Shown piece after piece: positions 25,657-35,248 of a stretch of 64,000 nucleotides of DNA. Below the pieces are notes generated by a model, which searched no databases, was not told the DNA's origin, and saw only the letters and a program-made list of their open reading frames with translations. The position numbers were made by a program, and so were the translations under genes. This DNA is from Aestuariicoccus sp032586235 (GTDB taxonomy: Bacteria; Pseudomonadota; Alphaproteobacteria; Rhodobacterales; Rhodobacteraceae), in NCBI RefSeq assembly GCF_032586235.1, contig NZ_JAWHTD010000006.1, positions 124,001 through 188,000 of the forward strand, given 5' to 3'. Each line of letters opens with the position of its first letter. The stretch's first letter is position 1.

Positions 25657-27800
25657 CTCCAGAACTTCCCCCAGGATTTCGCCAGCTCGGGCTGGTGATA
25701 ATCGCGCACCTGATTGTAAAGCCGCCCGCTGACGCGCAGCCGCGCGCCGCCGTCGCGGGTCAGCGACCGGACGGTGATGGTATTGGCCCGGCGCGAGGGC
25801 TCGCCCGTGCCCCATTCCAGCGGAATGCGCACCCGGATTCCCTTGTCGAACGAGCCTTCGCCGAAATCGTCGAAGGGCACGTCGGTGAAAGTGGCGAAGG
25901 CGCCGATCCGCCAGCCGTTGGCGAATTCGCGATCCAGCGACAGGGTCGCGCCATAGTCGCCGGCCAGGTAGCGGCCCACGTCGAGCTGCCCGTGGAAGCC
26001 CCGGCCCAGATCGTAATATGCCGACACGTGGCCGTTCAGTTCGGGGATCGTGCCGGTGGCCGTGGTGTTGGATTGCAGCCCGAAGAGCTGGTCGTAATCG
26101 CGGCGGCGCACATAGTTCACCTCGGCCCCGAGAGCGAGGCGGCTGTCGACCGGCTTCCACAGCACTTCTGCCGAGGCGCCGGCGTACATCTCTTCGAGAT
26201 ATCCGACCGTCAGCCGGCTGTAGAGGTTCTTGCCGGGCCGCGCGTACCACGCCGCCGTCAGCCGTTCGATGGCCGGATCGCCCTCGTCGGCATAGCGGGC
26301 GTAATCGGTGCGGACGGCCGGAAGCTCGGTATCGGGTTCGCGGTCCACGTCATCCAGATTTCCGATGAGCCGCTTGGTGATCGCACCGGACAGCACGAGG
26401 TTCGGCGTGAGTTCGTAATCCGCGCTCAGCCGCGCGCCCAGATCGGCGCGGACCGGGTTGTCTGGATCGAAGGCGCTGATGGCCAGATAGGGCGACAGGC
26501 TCCAGTTGAAGCGCGGATAGAGATCCTTGTCGTAGCCGGGATCGCGGCCATAAGCGTCGAGGATGCTGGTGCGCGCCAGCATGTCGACCGCGGCGGCGTT
26601 CTCGAGGTTTTCGACATCCGACCGGCGCATCCGCACGGCCGACATCGGGATCCCTTTTTCGACCGGCACTATGACGAATTCCTCGACCGAGGGCGGCATG
26701 GTCCGGGTCAGGATACGCGCCGTCCGCCCGATCGCCTGCGCCGGCATGGCGAATTTGGTGTTGCGGATGCGCAGCGTCGCGCTGGTGGGTTGCAGATCGA
26801 GGCTTTCCAGCTTGATCCCGTCCTCGTCCAGCAGCTTGGCCAGCGACGCCTTGCTGTTCGGCCCGGTCTTGCCGTCCACCGTCCAGCCCAGATCGGCGGC
26901 GGTTCCGGCGGCGCGGCGCTTGACCGGCTGTGGCGCGGGCTCGATCCCGCCGGGGCTGCCCTTGGTGCGGGGGTTCGTGCTTAGCGTCAGCTGAACGCCG
27001 ACCTCCTCGCCGTAAAGGTGGTAGAACGACAGCTGCGTGCCGTTCTTGAAGTGGTAATCGACGCCGAGATTAACCTGCGAGCTGCCGTCGAATTCGCCGA
27101 CATCGCGTTCCTGGTCGTAATTGTCCGACGAATATTCGACCTTGAAGGTCAGCCGGTCGTTGAGCGAATAGCTGACGCCGCCGAACGGGGCGACATCGCC
27201 GCGGAACCAGCGATCATAGGTGGGAACGCCGCCTTCGCCCAGGATCTCCTCGGGCCGGGTGCCGGTGCTGGTGAAGGCGCCCGAGGTCGCAAGCCGCCCC
27301 CAGCCCAGACCGCCGGTGACGCGCAGTCCCGGAAACAGCTCTTTGGTGGCGACAATGTATTCGCCGCCGTAAAGCCCGGTGCCGATGAAATCCTGCAGGC
27401 CGATGGCCACCGCCGGGCGGTACTGCCCCTCGAACAAAAGCTGGTATTTCAGATCGAAGCTGCGGTCGTAATACGGCCGGTCGATGCTGGCGGAGGTGAC
27501 GAAGTCGCGCACCGCCGAATAGCGGAAGCTGCCCGACAGGCGCGGCGTGATCTGAAAGCTGAGCGTCGCGCGCGTGTTGTCGCCAAAGTTCGACACAGTC
27601 GCCGCCAGCGTCGCATCGGGCGCCGCATCGGCGCTGGGCATGTCGATCAGCCCCGGCAGTCCGTACATGTTGTAAGACGGCAGCGTGCCGTCGTTGGCCT
27701 GACCGGTCGCCGCCGAAAACGCCAGAATGGAACAGGTCGCCAGGCCAAGCCCGCGGATCCTGCGGCAGGAAACCATCAAGGGAAGATCGCGCCACGCCAT
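25653..27800 (-). CDS. YjbH-like outer-membrane exopolysaccharide protein
   Basis: 715 codons. N-terminal signal segment (about 15-36, ending GQA). NMYGLPGLIDMPSADAAPDA at about 44 is the family hallmark. The long C-terminal half alternates aromatic and polar residues, as in outer-membrane beta-barrels. YjbH with YjbF is linked to exopolysaccharide production (yjbEFGH in E. coli, gfcD in group 4 capsule). The ATG has a weak SD (GGA). Together with the Poly_export lipoprotein this forms the export side of the local EPS locus. Confidence 0.88.
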   Translation of the reverse strand: MAWRDLPLMVSCRRIRGLGLATCSILAFSAATGQANDGTLPSYNMYGLPGLIDMPSADAAPDATLAATVSNFGDNTRATLSFQITPRLSGSFRYSAVRDFVTSASIDRPYYDRSFDLKYQLLFEGQYRPAVAIGLQDFIGTGLYGGEYIVATKELFPGLRVTGGLGWGRLATSGAFTSTGTRPEEILGEGGVPTYDRWFRGDVAPFGGVSYSLNDRLTFKVEYSSDNYDQERDVGEFDGSSQVNLGVDYHFKNGTQLSFYHLYGEEVGVQLTLSTNPRTKGSPGGIEPAPQPVKRRAAGTAADLGWTVDGKTGPNSKASLAKLLDEDGIKLESLDLQPTSATLRIRNTKFAMPAQAIGRTARILTRTMPPSVEEFVIVPVEKGIPMSAVRMRRSDVENLENAAAVDMLARTSILDAYGRDPGYDKDLYPRFNWSLSPYLAISAFDPDNPVRADLGARLSADYELTPNLVLSGAITKRLIGNLDDVDREPDTELPAVRTDYARYADEGDPAIERLTAAWYARPGKNLYSRLTVGYLEEMYAGASAEVLWKPVDSRLALGAEVNYVRRRDYDQLFGLQSNTTATGTIPELNGHVSAYYDLGRGFHGQLDVGRYLAGDYGATLSLDREFANGWRIGAFATFTDVPFDDFGEGSFDKGIRVRIPLEWGTGEPSRRANTITVRSLTRDGGARLRVSGRLYNQVRDYHQPELAKSWGKFWR

Positions 27801-28013
27801 GTGTTGAATTCCAGTCCTGTGTTCCGCTCGCTTTCCCGTTGCTAGATCAGATCACCGGCTCTGTCCATGCAGGGCGCGGACCCGCTGCCGCAATGTGGGA
27901 TTCTGAGCACGACCCCGCGCATCGGCTTTTAACCCGACACTTTTAATCGTTAAGCCCTGCGTAAGGGTTCGCCCGCTATGCCTGTCCCCGGGTGAATGGA
28001 AAAGGTGGTGGAG

Positions 28014-28112
28014 ATGGCCGCAGACAGCAATGTCGCGCCAGTCATCATCAAACGGAAAAAGGTCATTCAGGGCGGCGGGCACCATGGTGGGGCCTGGAAA
28101 GTCGCCATGTGA
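28014..28112 (+). pseudogene. motB: Truncated motB: N-terminal stub of flagellar motor protein
   Basis: ATG 28014 preceded by GGTGGTGGAG opens 32 codons and stops at 28110-28112. The peptide contains APVIIKRKKVIQGGGHHGG followed by AWKVAM. MotB proteins start in this way (I/VIKRKK...GG.HHGGAWKVAYADFVTAMMAFF), but here the match breaks exactly where the Y-A-D-F membrane helix should begin, and nothing of it is found in any frame downstream to 28314. I read it as a deletion or rearrangement scar in a flagellar locus. The flanks (27801-28013 and 28113-28314) show no other gene. Confidence 0.75.
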
Positions 28113-28314
28113 TTTTGGTCCTTGCAGTCGTTGCGGTGCTTTTGCACCGATTTTCAGAATGCCGATCATGGCATGACGAGTGTCATTCTGACCTTTGCAG
28201 ACAGTGGTCTTCGATCTGCGCCATCCGTCCGGATGCATGACCCACATGCACCGACGAAGTTTAATGGAGTGCTAAAAACCTCCAGCCCGGTCGTTCGCAT
28301 TTGACACAATTCCC

Positions 28315-28674
28315 TCAGGCCCGCCGCTCGAGCCTGTGATCCGACATCTCAAGGATCGTGCTGCGCTGACCGTCGGCGGTATATGTATCCAGCGCCTTGC
28401 GCAGATGACGCAAGGTCGCCAGCCGTTCCGCCACCGAGCGCACACCGGCCAGCGCGTGGTCGAACAACTCCTGATTTCGGCGCAGTTTCTGCTGCACCGG
28501 GTCAAGATCCTCGGTCGTTCCGATCTCGCTTTGTTTCAGAGTGTCGATCAGGGCTTCCTTTTCCGCCATGAGATCGGAAATGCGATTCAGTTCGCCGCTC
28601 AGCAAGGCGAGCCGTTCCTCTTCAAGGATCGAATCGAGCGCATTCAACGTCGTTTTCAGTATGTCCCTTGTCAT
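28315..28674 (-). CDS. FlgN-like flagellar chaperone
   Basis: 119 codons from ATG 28674; the frame remains open upstream as a shadow. Mostly helical, with heptad-like leucines (LNALDSILEEERLALLSGELNRISDLMAEKEALIDTL is the core, about residues 10-46). The size and pattern are those of FlgN-type chaperones for hook-associated proteins. Overlaps the rod-binding gene as ATGA. Confidence 0.75.
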   Translation of the reverse strand: MTRDILKTTLNALDSILEEERLALLSGELNRISDLMAEKEALIDTLKQSEIGTTEDLDPVQQKLRRNQELFDHALAGVRSVAERLATLRHLRKALDTYTADGQRSTILEMSDHRLERRA

Positions 28675-28937
28675 TTCCGGCTCTCCTTCAAGGCATTGAA
28701 AATCATCTCGGCAAGGCCGATTCCGCCGGCCTCCACCATCTGTCGCGCCTGTTCGTGCTGCAAAAACGAGCCGAAATGCATCTCTCCGGCACCGCCGCCG
28801 AAGGAGTCGCTGACTTTTCCAAGCCCTGCGGATTTCAGCATTTCCGCAAGAAACCCGGTTTCGAGTTCTTGCGCAGCCTTCAACAATACTGGATCGGGCG
28901 GGGCCGGGGCGGCGGATTGAAATGGGGGAATTTCCAT
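28671..28937 (-). CDS. Rod-binding protein (FlgJ N-terminal domain only)
   Basis: 88 codons. Matches the rod-binding half of FlgJ: LLKAAQELETGFLAEMLKSAG, then a Gly-rich turn and MVEAGGIGLAEMIFNAL. The muramidase half of enterobacterial FlgJ is absent, as is usual in alphaproteobacteria, where a separate lytic enzyme serves. Divergent from fliK across about 110 bp. Confidence 0.85.
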   Translation of the reverse strand: MEIPPFQSAAPAPPDPVLLKAAQELETGFLAEMLKSAGLGKVSDSFGGGAGEMHFGSFLQHEQARQMVEAGGIGLAEMIFNALKESRK

Positions 28938-29045
28938 CGGTTGCTCCTATTCGAGTCACTTTTTCGGATTGGACTGGATAGCGGTAAACAACTGGTAAGG
29001 ATGTTCCACTTATGTTCGATTCACGGACAGAATCCCGGAGCCGCC

Positions 29046-31271
29046 ATGCTGAACATCCTGACAACGCTCTTTACGAATGGAACCGAGCCGCAAGCGCGCC
29101 CTGAGACGGCGAATGATGCTGACGGCAGCGGTTTCGAAGAGGTTTTCGCAAATCTCTCAGCGCTTGTGGAAGTAGAAAACCCGGCCGATGGGAAGGCCGT
29201 GCCTTCCGACGTCCGCATTCTCGAAACCGGTTCCTCGCAGACACAGGTGCGGGTCGATGGCACTGAGTCGGTCGCACCTGCCGGTTCCGCGCCACCGGAT
29301 GTCGCGACCGAACTGGCGGAAAACAACGTGCCTCCCCGACCGGACGCATCTTGGGGCGGCGACGAAGACGCCGAACCAAGGCAAGTGCTCATTGGTTCGA
29401 CCGGAGCCGGCGCGGACGTTTCGGTGCAGCGCATGGCTGATCTTCCGGCAATGGAACGATCTGCTCCCCCCTCCGCGCCACATGCTGTTTTCAATCTGAT
29501 CGAAGGGCGGTCAGACGCGTCCGGCGGCGACAACCGTGCGAACGGGTCCGTCATCGGCAAGACTGAAGGATCCGGGGTTGCCGTTTCTCTTGTCGTCCAA
29601 AACGTTCCCAAGGATCCCACGGCCAAGGCGCCGCCAAATCATAAAGTTGAACCGGCGATCATCCCGCCGGTTTCGCGCCGCGTCCTTCGCCCCGATGTGG
29701 CGGACGCGCCCGGGAGAATGACCGGCCTGCCGGCGGCGGTATCGCCCGCGGCCCAAGTCCCGCCTGCCCCGGCGGGGACGCGGCCGCCTGGAGCGGTCGT
29801 TCCCGATTTGCCGGTGTCCGCAGAAAGGCCGAAAGACACTGATCTTCTGCCGCATGACACCCGTCAGGAATTGACCCTCAGACCGTCGGTGTCGGTGCAG
29901 AAACGGTTGCAGAACACTGCTTCGGGGGGGGTGGTGGGTTCAGCTGTAACGGCCCGGAACGATCACGCGCCCGTAAACAGAGAGGGTCTTGCGATTTCGC
30001 CCAGCCCTCCCCCTGATGTCCGGGTGCCTCAAGCCGGCAAGGTTTCCACAGAACCGTCGGGCGATGACCACCTGCGCAGACCTCGTCTGGCGCCATCGGA
30101 GGTCGCGGGCTCATTATCCAACCGCTCAACCCTGCCGCTTCGGGCCGGAGGTACGACAGAAGAGCAAGTGCCGATCCGTGCCGACAAACCGATTGTCTCT
30201 GTGACCGCGGTGGAGAGCCGGATGAACGCCGGTATCGGGGCGCAGCCGGCATCTTTGGTTGCGCCGCCGGCGGTTCCGGACTTGCCGAAATCCGTGCCAG
30301 GTGTCGAACGGTCAGTTTCGAGGTCTATAGCGCGTGAGGTTTTTTCACCCCGGACCGGATTTGATTTGCCGACCGGTAATGCCCGCGATGTGGTGCCAAC
30401 GGACATCAAGCCCTTAAAAGCGCCGCCTGCGCCTGTCGAGGCATTCGGGCGGGTGTCGAAATCCCCGATCCCGATGGCGCCTGACTGGGAAGGCGGGTCG
30501 CCAGCGGGGGGCACAACTTTCCAAAGCGACATGAAAAGCGATGCAACCTGGCGCATCCAATCCCGATCACCTTTGGATGGCATGCCCGTTGTGGCGGACA
30601 AACCCTTGCGGACGCGGGATGAACCGATGCACGACCGTCCCTCCCGGGGCGATCTTGCCACCCCACGACCGGGCGCCGCTTCCGCCCCGCGGCCTCAATC
30701 GCCTTCCAACGCAGTCTATCGAGCGCCACAGCCAGGCATTTATTTGGATTTTACCGAGCGATCTGTGCACCACGTCGTTTCGGACGTCGTCGGGCATGAG
30801 GGCGAGCTTTCTGCCGGGGCAGTGGGGCCCGATCCAAGGTTCGTGGCGTCGGCGGGCGGTACGGCAAACATTCAGGGACCAACCCACCGCCATGACCCCG
30901 TTGGCGTCGTTCGGCAGATTGCCGAGGCTGTGAGCCGAACACGGGACGCAGAGGTCGAGTTGCGATTGAATCCCTATGAACTCGGCCGCATCCGCATGAA
31001 CATGACACCTCTGGAACAGGGGATCGTGGTGTCTGTCAGCGCCGAGCGGGCCGAGACGCTCGACCTGCTGCGCCGCAACATCGAGCAGCTGGCACGCGAT
31101 TTGATGGACATGGGATACGACAACCCGACATTCGAATTCGCCGATGATGCTTCGGGGAGGGATAGGCCGTCTCGTGCGCCCTCCCTTTCCGAACCTGCCC
31201 CGATCGACACGGCCGCCGCCGAACAAAAGCCCGTCGGCAGCACCGACGGCGGCCTTGACCTCAGAATATAG
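29046..31271 (+). CDS. fliK: Flagellar hook-length control protein FliK
   Basis: 741 codons from ATG 29046 (GGAG upstream); the frame is open to 28668 but that part overlaps the rod-binding gene. Long disordered, Pro/Ala/Val-rich N-terminal part (1-590) without fixed motifs, as in FliK rulers, then a C-terminal hook-control domain (about 630-715) containing AEVELRLNPYELGRIRMNM and VVSVSAERAETLDLLRRN. FliK switches the export apparatus from hook to filament substrates. Ten bases before flgD. Confidence 0.9.
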   Translation: MLNILTTLFTNGTEPQARPETANDADGSGFEEVFANLSALVEVENPADGKAVPSDVRILETGSSQTQVRVDGTESVAPAGSAPPDVATELAENNVPPRPDASWGGDEDAEPRQVLIGSTGAGADVSVQRMADLPAMERSAPPSAPHAVFNLIEGRSDASGGDNRANGSVIGKTEGSGVAVSLVVQNVPKDPTAKAPPNHKVEPAIIPPVSRRVLRPDVADAPGRMTGLPAAVSPAAQVPPAPAGTRPPGAVVPDLPVSAERPKDTDLLPHDTRQELTLRPSVSVQKRLQNTASGGVVGSAVTARNDHAPVNREGLAISPSPPPDVRVPQAGKVSTEPSGDDHLRRPRLAPSEVAGSLSNRSTLPLRAGGTTEEQVPIRADKPIVSVTAVESRMNAGIGAQPASLVAPPAVPDLPKSVPGVERSVSRSIAREVFSPRTGFDLPTGNARDVVPTDIKPLKAPPAPVEAFGRVSKSPIPMAPDWEGGSPAGGTTFQSDMKSDATWRIQSRSPLDGMPVVADKPLRTRDEPMHDRPSRGDLATPRPGAASAPRPQSPSNAVYRAPQPGIYLDFTERSVHHVVSDVVGHEGELSAGAVGPDPRFVASAGGTANIQGPTHRHDPVGVVRQIAEAVSRTRDAEVELRLNPYELGRIRMNMTPLEQGIVVSVSAERAETLDLLRRNIEQLARDLMDMGYDNPTFEFADDASGRDRPSRAPSLSEPAPIDTAAAEQKPVGSTDGGLDLRI

Positions 31272-31280
31272 GAGCCTTCG

Positions 31281-31952
31281 ATGGAAATCGCCCAATCCCC
31301 GCCCCCCACGTCCAATGCCGCCAACGGCGGTCCGCAGACCGGGCAAAGCAAGTCTGCGATCAGCTCGGACTTCGAGACCTTTCTGCGAATGCTGACCGTT
31401 CAGATGCAGAACCAGGACCCGCTGAACCCGGTCGATTCGCAGGATTTCGCCGTGCAACTGGCCACATTCTCGACGGTCGAACAGGCCGTGGTGACAAACG
31501 ATCTGCTTCGCGACATCGGCACACAGTTGAACGGTAACGTCATGCAGCAACTGGCCGGTTGGGTCGGGATGGAGGCGCTCGCGCGGGGCCCGGTCCGCTT
31601 CGAGGGCAGCCCGATCACCGTCCGTCCGGACTTTGCCGATGGGGCGGACCGTGCCGATCTGGTGGTGCGAAACGAGGCGGGCGAAGTGATGCAGCGAATC
31701 CCGATCGACCAGACGGAGGAAGTTGTCACATGGGCTGGTGTGGACGATCGCGGCACGCCGCTCCCTGACGGAGTCTACCGATTCGACGTCGAAAGCTTTG
31801 CCGAGGATACGCTGATCGAATCCAAGATTGCGGCGGTCTACAGCCGGATCGAAGAGGCCCGCGCCGAGGGCAATGACATTCTTCTGCGACTCTCGGATGG
31901 CGGCGAGGTTCTGTCCGATCTGGTCGGTGGAGTGCGCGCCGCTCAGCGCTGA
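31281..31952 (+). CDS. flgD: Flagellar hook capping protein FlgD
   Basis: 223 codons, SD GGAG. Scaffold for hook polymerisation. The hallmark FLRMLTVQMQNQDPLNPVD at about residue 35 followed by FAVQLATFSTVEQ defines the N-terminal domain; the C-terminal part (about 85-200) is the Ig/tudor-like region. The hook gene flgE, normally next to flgD, does not follow here; ubiB on the other strand begins to be read in after 3 bp, so the flagellar group ends abruptly. Confidence 0.95.
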   Translation: MEIAQSPPPTSNAANGGPQTGQSKSAISSDFETFLRMLTVQMQNQDPLNPVDSQDFAVQLATFSTVEQAVVTNDLLRDIGTQLNGNVMQQLAGWVGMEALARGPVRFEGSPITVRPDFADGADRADLVVRNEAGEVMQRIPIDQTEEVVTWAGVDDRGTPLPDGVYRFDVESFAEDTLIESKIAAVYSRIEEARAEGNDILLRLSDGGEVLSDLVGGVRAAQR

Positions 31953-31955
31953 CCG

Positions 31956-33494
31956 TCAAAATATGTTCAGCTTGACGACCAAGAGCCCGATCAGAACCGC
32001 GCATGCTGCGCCGAACGCCCCCCAGATCACGCGATCCAGCCAGCGGTTGTAAGGCGCCGGGGGCGGCGTCTGCGACTGGCGGATCAGCGCGGCCTCGACC
32101 AAACCGGGAAGCCGCGGGCCATAGCGTGCCAGCACCAACGCGGTCTTGCCGAGATCGCGCGCAACGGCGCGCGGCCCCAGCGAGGTCTTGATATAATCCT
32201 CGACCACGGGCTGCGCGACCTTCCAGATATTCATCTTCGGGTTCAGCGACCGGGACACGCCCTCGACCACGACCATGGTGCGCTGCAAGAGAATCAGTTC
32301 GGTCCGGGTTTCCATCCCGAACCGTTCGGTGACCTCGAACAGATAAGTCAGCAGCTTGCCCATCGAGATGCGCGTCGCATCCATGCCGAAGATGGGCTCG
32401 CCCACGGCCCGCAGGGCGCGGGCGAATTCGTCGACATCGCGGTCGGGCGGGACATAGCCGGCCTCGAAATGCACCTCGGCGACGCGTTTGTAATCGCGTC
32501 GGATGAAGCCATAAAGGATCTCGGCATAGACCCGGCGGGTGTATTCGTCGATATGCCCCATGATCCCGAAATCATAGGCGATGATGTCGCCGTTCGGCGC
32601 CACCTTCAGGTTGCCCTGATGCATGTCGGCGTGAAAGAACCCGTCGCGCAAGGCGTGGTTGAGAAAGAGCTGCAGCACCCGCTCCGACAGCGCCACGCGG
32701 TCGTGGCCCGCCGCATCCAGCGCCGCGTTGTCGCCCAGGGCCGTGCCCTCGGCCCAGCCGAGCGTCATCACCCGGCGGCCGGACAGCATCCACTTGACCT
32801 CGGGCAGTTGAAAGCCCGCATCCTCGCGCGTGTTCGCCGCGAATTCACCTGCGGACGAGGATTCCAGCCGCAGGTCCAGCTCGCCCATGACGACGCCTTC
32901 GAAATGCGCGATCACATCCATCGGGCGCAGGCGGCGCGACGATGGTGACAGCCATTCGACCATCCTGGCGGCCAGATAGAAGGCGTCGATATCCTTGCGG
33001 AAGGCCTTTTCGATACCGGGCCGAAGCACCTTGACCGCGACGGTCTCGCCGGTCCCGGTCAGACGTGCCTTGTGCACTTGCGCGATCGAGGCGGCGGCGA
33101 CGGGCTCGCTGAAATCCGAGAAGACTTCGTCAACCGGCTGACCGAGCTCTCGCGTTACCTCGGCCTTGGCGGCCTCGACGGGAAAGGGGGGCAGCTTGTC
33201 CTGCAGGATGCGCAGATGCTGGGCCATTTCGTCGCCCACCACGTCGGGACGGGTCGAAAGCACCTGACCGAACTTGATATAGGCGGGGCCGAGAGCGGTC
33301 AGGGCACGTGTCGCCGGCGGCATGGAAGGATCGCCCTCGAACCCCAGCCATTTGAACGGCCATCCCAGCACCCGGGCGGCGATCCGCAGCGGGCGCGGCG
33401 CGTCGAAGGCATCCAGCACGACGCCCATCGCGCCGGTACGTTCCAGCGTGGCGCCCGTGCGGACCAGCCGCCAGATGTTGTGTGGCCCGCGCAC
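31956..33494 (-). CDS. ubiB: Ubiquinone biosynthesis protein UbiB
   Basis: 512 codons from GTG 33494, directly adjoining the ubiE stop (TAG-GTG). Atypical kinase-like (ABC1/ADCK) protein needed for ubiquinone synthesis. KxGQ motif in AYIKFGQVLSTRPDV (about 72-86), AAASIAQVHKA as the Ala-rich loop, DMHQGNLKV as catalytic-loop equivalent and YDFGIMG. Two C-terminal membrane segments (about 482-510). In an operon with ubiE. Confidence 0.95.
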   Translation of the reverse strand: MRGPHNIWRLVRTGATLERTGAMGVVLDAFDAPRPLRIAARVLGWPFKWLGFEGDPSMPPATRALTALGPAYIKFGQVLSTRPDVVGDEMAQHLRILQDKLPPFPVEAAKAEVTRELGQPVDEVFSDFSEPVAAASIAQVHKARLTGTGETVAVKVLRPGIEKAFRKDIDAFYLAARMVEWLSPSSRRLRPMDVIAHFEGVVMGELDLRLESSSAGEFAANTREDAGFQLPEVKWMLSGRRVMTLGWAEGTALGDNAALDAAGHDRVALSERVLQLFLNHALRDGFFHADMHQGNLKVAPNGDIIAYDFGIMGHIDEYTRRVYAEILYGFIRRDYKRVAEVHFEAGYVPPDRDVDEFARALRAVGEPIFGMDATRISMGKLLTYLFEVTERFGMETRTELILLQRTMVVVEGVSRSLNPKMNIWKVAQPVVEDYIKTSLGPRAVARDLGKTALVLARYGPRLPGLVEAALIRQSQTPPPAPYNRWLDRVIWGAFGAACAVLIGLLVVKLNIF

Positions 33495-34247
33495 CTAGAT
33501 CTTCCACCCCGAATGCAGGCAAGCGACGCCCATGGTCAGGTTCCGGTATTTGGCCTGTTCGAACCCTGCCGCGCGGATCATGCCCAGGAAAGTCTCCTGA
33601 TCCGGGAAACGCCGAATCGATTCGACCAGGTACTGATAGCTGTCGCGGTCCCCGGCAATCACCTGGCCCATGCGCGGAATTATGTTGAAGGAATAAAGGT
33701 CATAGACCTTTTGCATCATCTCGTTGGGGATCTGGCTGAATTCCAGCACCATCAGCCGCCCGCCGGGGCGCAGCACCCGAAAGGCCTCGGCCAGAGCGTC
33801 CTGCGGGCGGGTGACGTTCCGGATGCCGAAGCTGATGGTGTAGACGTCGAAGGTATTGTCGGGGAAGGGAAGGGCCATCGCGTCGCCCACCACCCAGTCG
33901 AGACTGTCGGCCATCGCCCCCGCCTCGGCGCGCTTGCGGCCTTCGACCAGCATCGGCTCGGTCAGGTCCAGCACCGTTGCGTGGCCGTGCCCCGCGCGCT
34001 TGAGAAACCGGAACGAGATGTCGCCGGTGCCCCCCGCCACGTCCAGCAGCCGCTGACCGCTGCGTGGGGCCAGCCAATCCATCATCGCGTCTTTCCAGAC
34101 CCGGTGGATGCCCAGCGACATCGCGTCGTTCATGACATCATATTTCGACGCGACCGAGTTAAAGACCCCCTGAACGCGCCCGGCCTTTTCGTCCTCGGGC
34201 ACCTCGGAAAAGCCGAAATGCGTTGTTTTCGTGGTGTCTTCGGTCAT
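33495..34247 (-). CDS. ubiE: Demethylmenaquinol/ubiquinone methyltransferase UbiE
   Basis: 250 codons. SAM-dependent C-methyltransferase of ubiquinone synthesis. FNSVASKYDVMNDAMSLG near residue 28 and LLDVAGGTGDI (about 68-78) are family signatures; ISFGIRNVTRP (about 140) is also conserved. Divergent from mutM; an 85-bp gap separates the two starts. Confidence 0.97.
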   Translation of the reverse strand: MTEDTTKTTHFGFSEVPEDEKAGRVQGVFNSVASKYDVMNDAMSLGIHRVWKDAMMDWLAPRSGQRLLDVAGGTGDISFRFLKRAGHGHATVLDLTEPMLVEGRKRAEAGAMADSLDWVVGDAMALPFPDNTFDVYTISFGIRNVTRPQDALAEAFRVLRPGGRLMVLEFSQIPNEMMQKVYDLYSFNIIPRMGQVIAGDRDSYQYLVESIRRFPDQETFLGMIRAAGFEQAKYRNLTMGVACLHSGWKI

Positions 34248-34332
34248 GGGTCTTGTGGTTCCTTCGGTTGCAACACCTTATAGAGCCCGCGTGCGCCGAT
34301 ACAATGCGCCCCACCTGCAAGGACCGCCCCAA

Positions 34333-35184
34333 ATGCCCGAATTGCCCGAAGTCGAGACAGTCCGTCGCGGTCTGACCCCGGCGATGGAGGGCGAGGTGAT
34401 CGCCCGGGCCGACGTCAACCGGCCCGATTTGCGCTGGCCCTTCCCCGAGAACATGGCCGAGAGGCTGACGGGGAAACGGGTTCTGCGGCTGAGGCGGCGG
34501 TCGAAATACATCCTCGGCGATCTGTCCTCGGGCGAGACGCTGTTGATCCATCTGGGCATGTCCGGGCGGATGCTGATTTCGGGCGATCCGCTGGGGCAGT
34601 TCGTGCACGATCATCCCGCGCCGGAAAAGCACGACCATGTGGTGTTTCACATGGCCAACGGCGCCCGCGTCACCTTCAACGATCCCCGGCGTTTCGGCGC
34701 GATGGATCTGATGCCGACCGACGGGGCCGAGGCGCATCCGCTGCTGGCGGCGCTGGGGCCCGAACCGCTGGGGAACGCCTTCAGCGAATCGCATCTGGTG
34801 GCGGCGCTGAAGGGGCGCAACACGCCGGTGAAGTCCGCGCTGCTGGATCAGAAGATCGTCGCGGGATTGGGCAATATATATGTCTGCGAGTCGCTTTTTC
34901 GGGCCCGTATCCACCCCGCGCGCAAGGCCGGTCGCATTTCGGCGGCCCGCGCCGGGGCACTGGTTCCGATCATTCGCCAGGTGCTGACCGAGGCCATCGA
35001 CGCAGGCGGGTCGAGCCTCAGGGATTTCCGCCAAGCCGATGGCGAACTTGGATATTTTCAGCACAATTTTGATGTGTACGGGCGTGAGGGCGCGCCCTGC
35101 AGGACCCCCGGATGCACCGACACCGTGCGCCGGATCGTGCAATCGGGGCGGTCGTCTTTCTATTGCCCGACCTGTCAAAGATAG
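34333..35184 (+). CDS. mutM: Formamidopyrimidine-DNA glycosylase MutM
   Basis: 283 codons from ATG 34333. Base-excision repair of oxidised purines. PELPEVETVRRGL at residues 2-14 provides the Pro catalytic N-terminus and Glu3; Lys57-region loop (RRRSKYIL) and the C-terminal zinc finger (C-x4-C then C-P-T-C, about 256-281) are complete. The longer frame upstream starts in the gap to ubiE and is not used. Confidence 0.97.
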   Translation: MPELPEVETVRRGLTPAMEGEVIARADVNRPDLRWPFPENMAERLTGKRVLRLRRRSKYILGDLSSGETLLIHLGMSGRMLISGDPLGQFVHDHPAPEKHDHVVFHMANGARVTFNDPRRFGAMDLMPTDGAEAHPLLAALGPEPLGNAFSESHLVAALKGRNTPVKSALLDQKIVAGLGNIYVCESLFRARIHPARKAGRISAARAGALVPIIRQVLTEAIDAGGSSLRDFRQADGELGYFQHNFDVYGREGAPCRTPGCTDTVRRIVQSGRSSFYCPTCQR

Positions 35185-35248
35185 CTTGAACCGCACGCGG
35201 CAGATGGTAAGGCTGGGCACCTGACGGAAACGACCGGAGCCTCTTGTC

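Noticed and set aside
27852..28247. 131-codon minus-strand frame and an 82-codon plus-strand frame (27992-28240)
   Set aside because: No motifs or ribosome site; the real signal in this gap is the motB stub in another frame.
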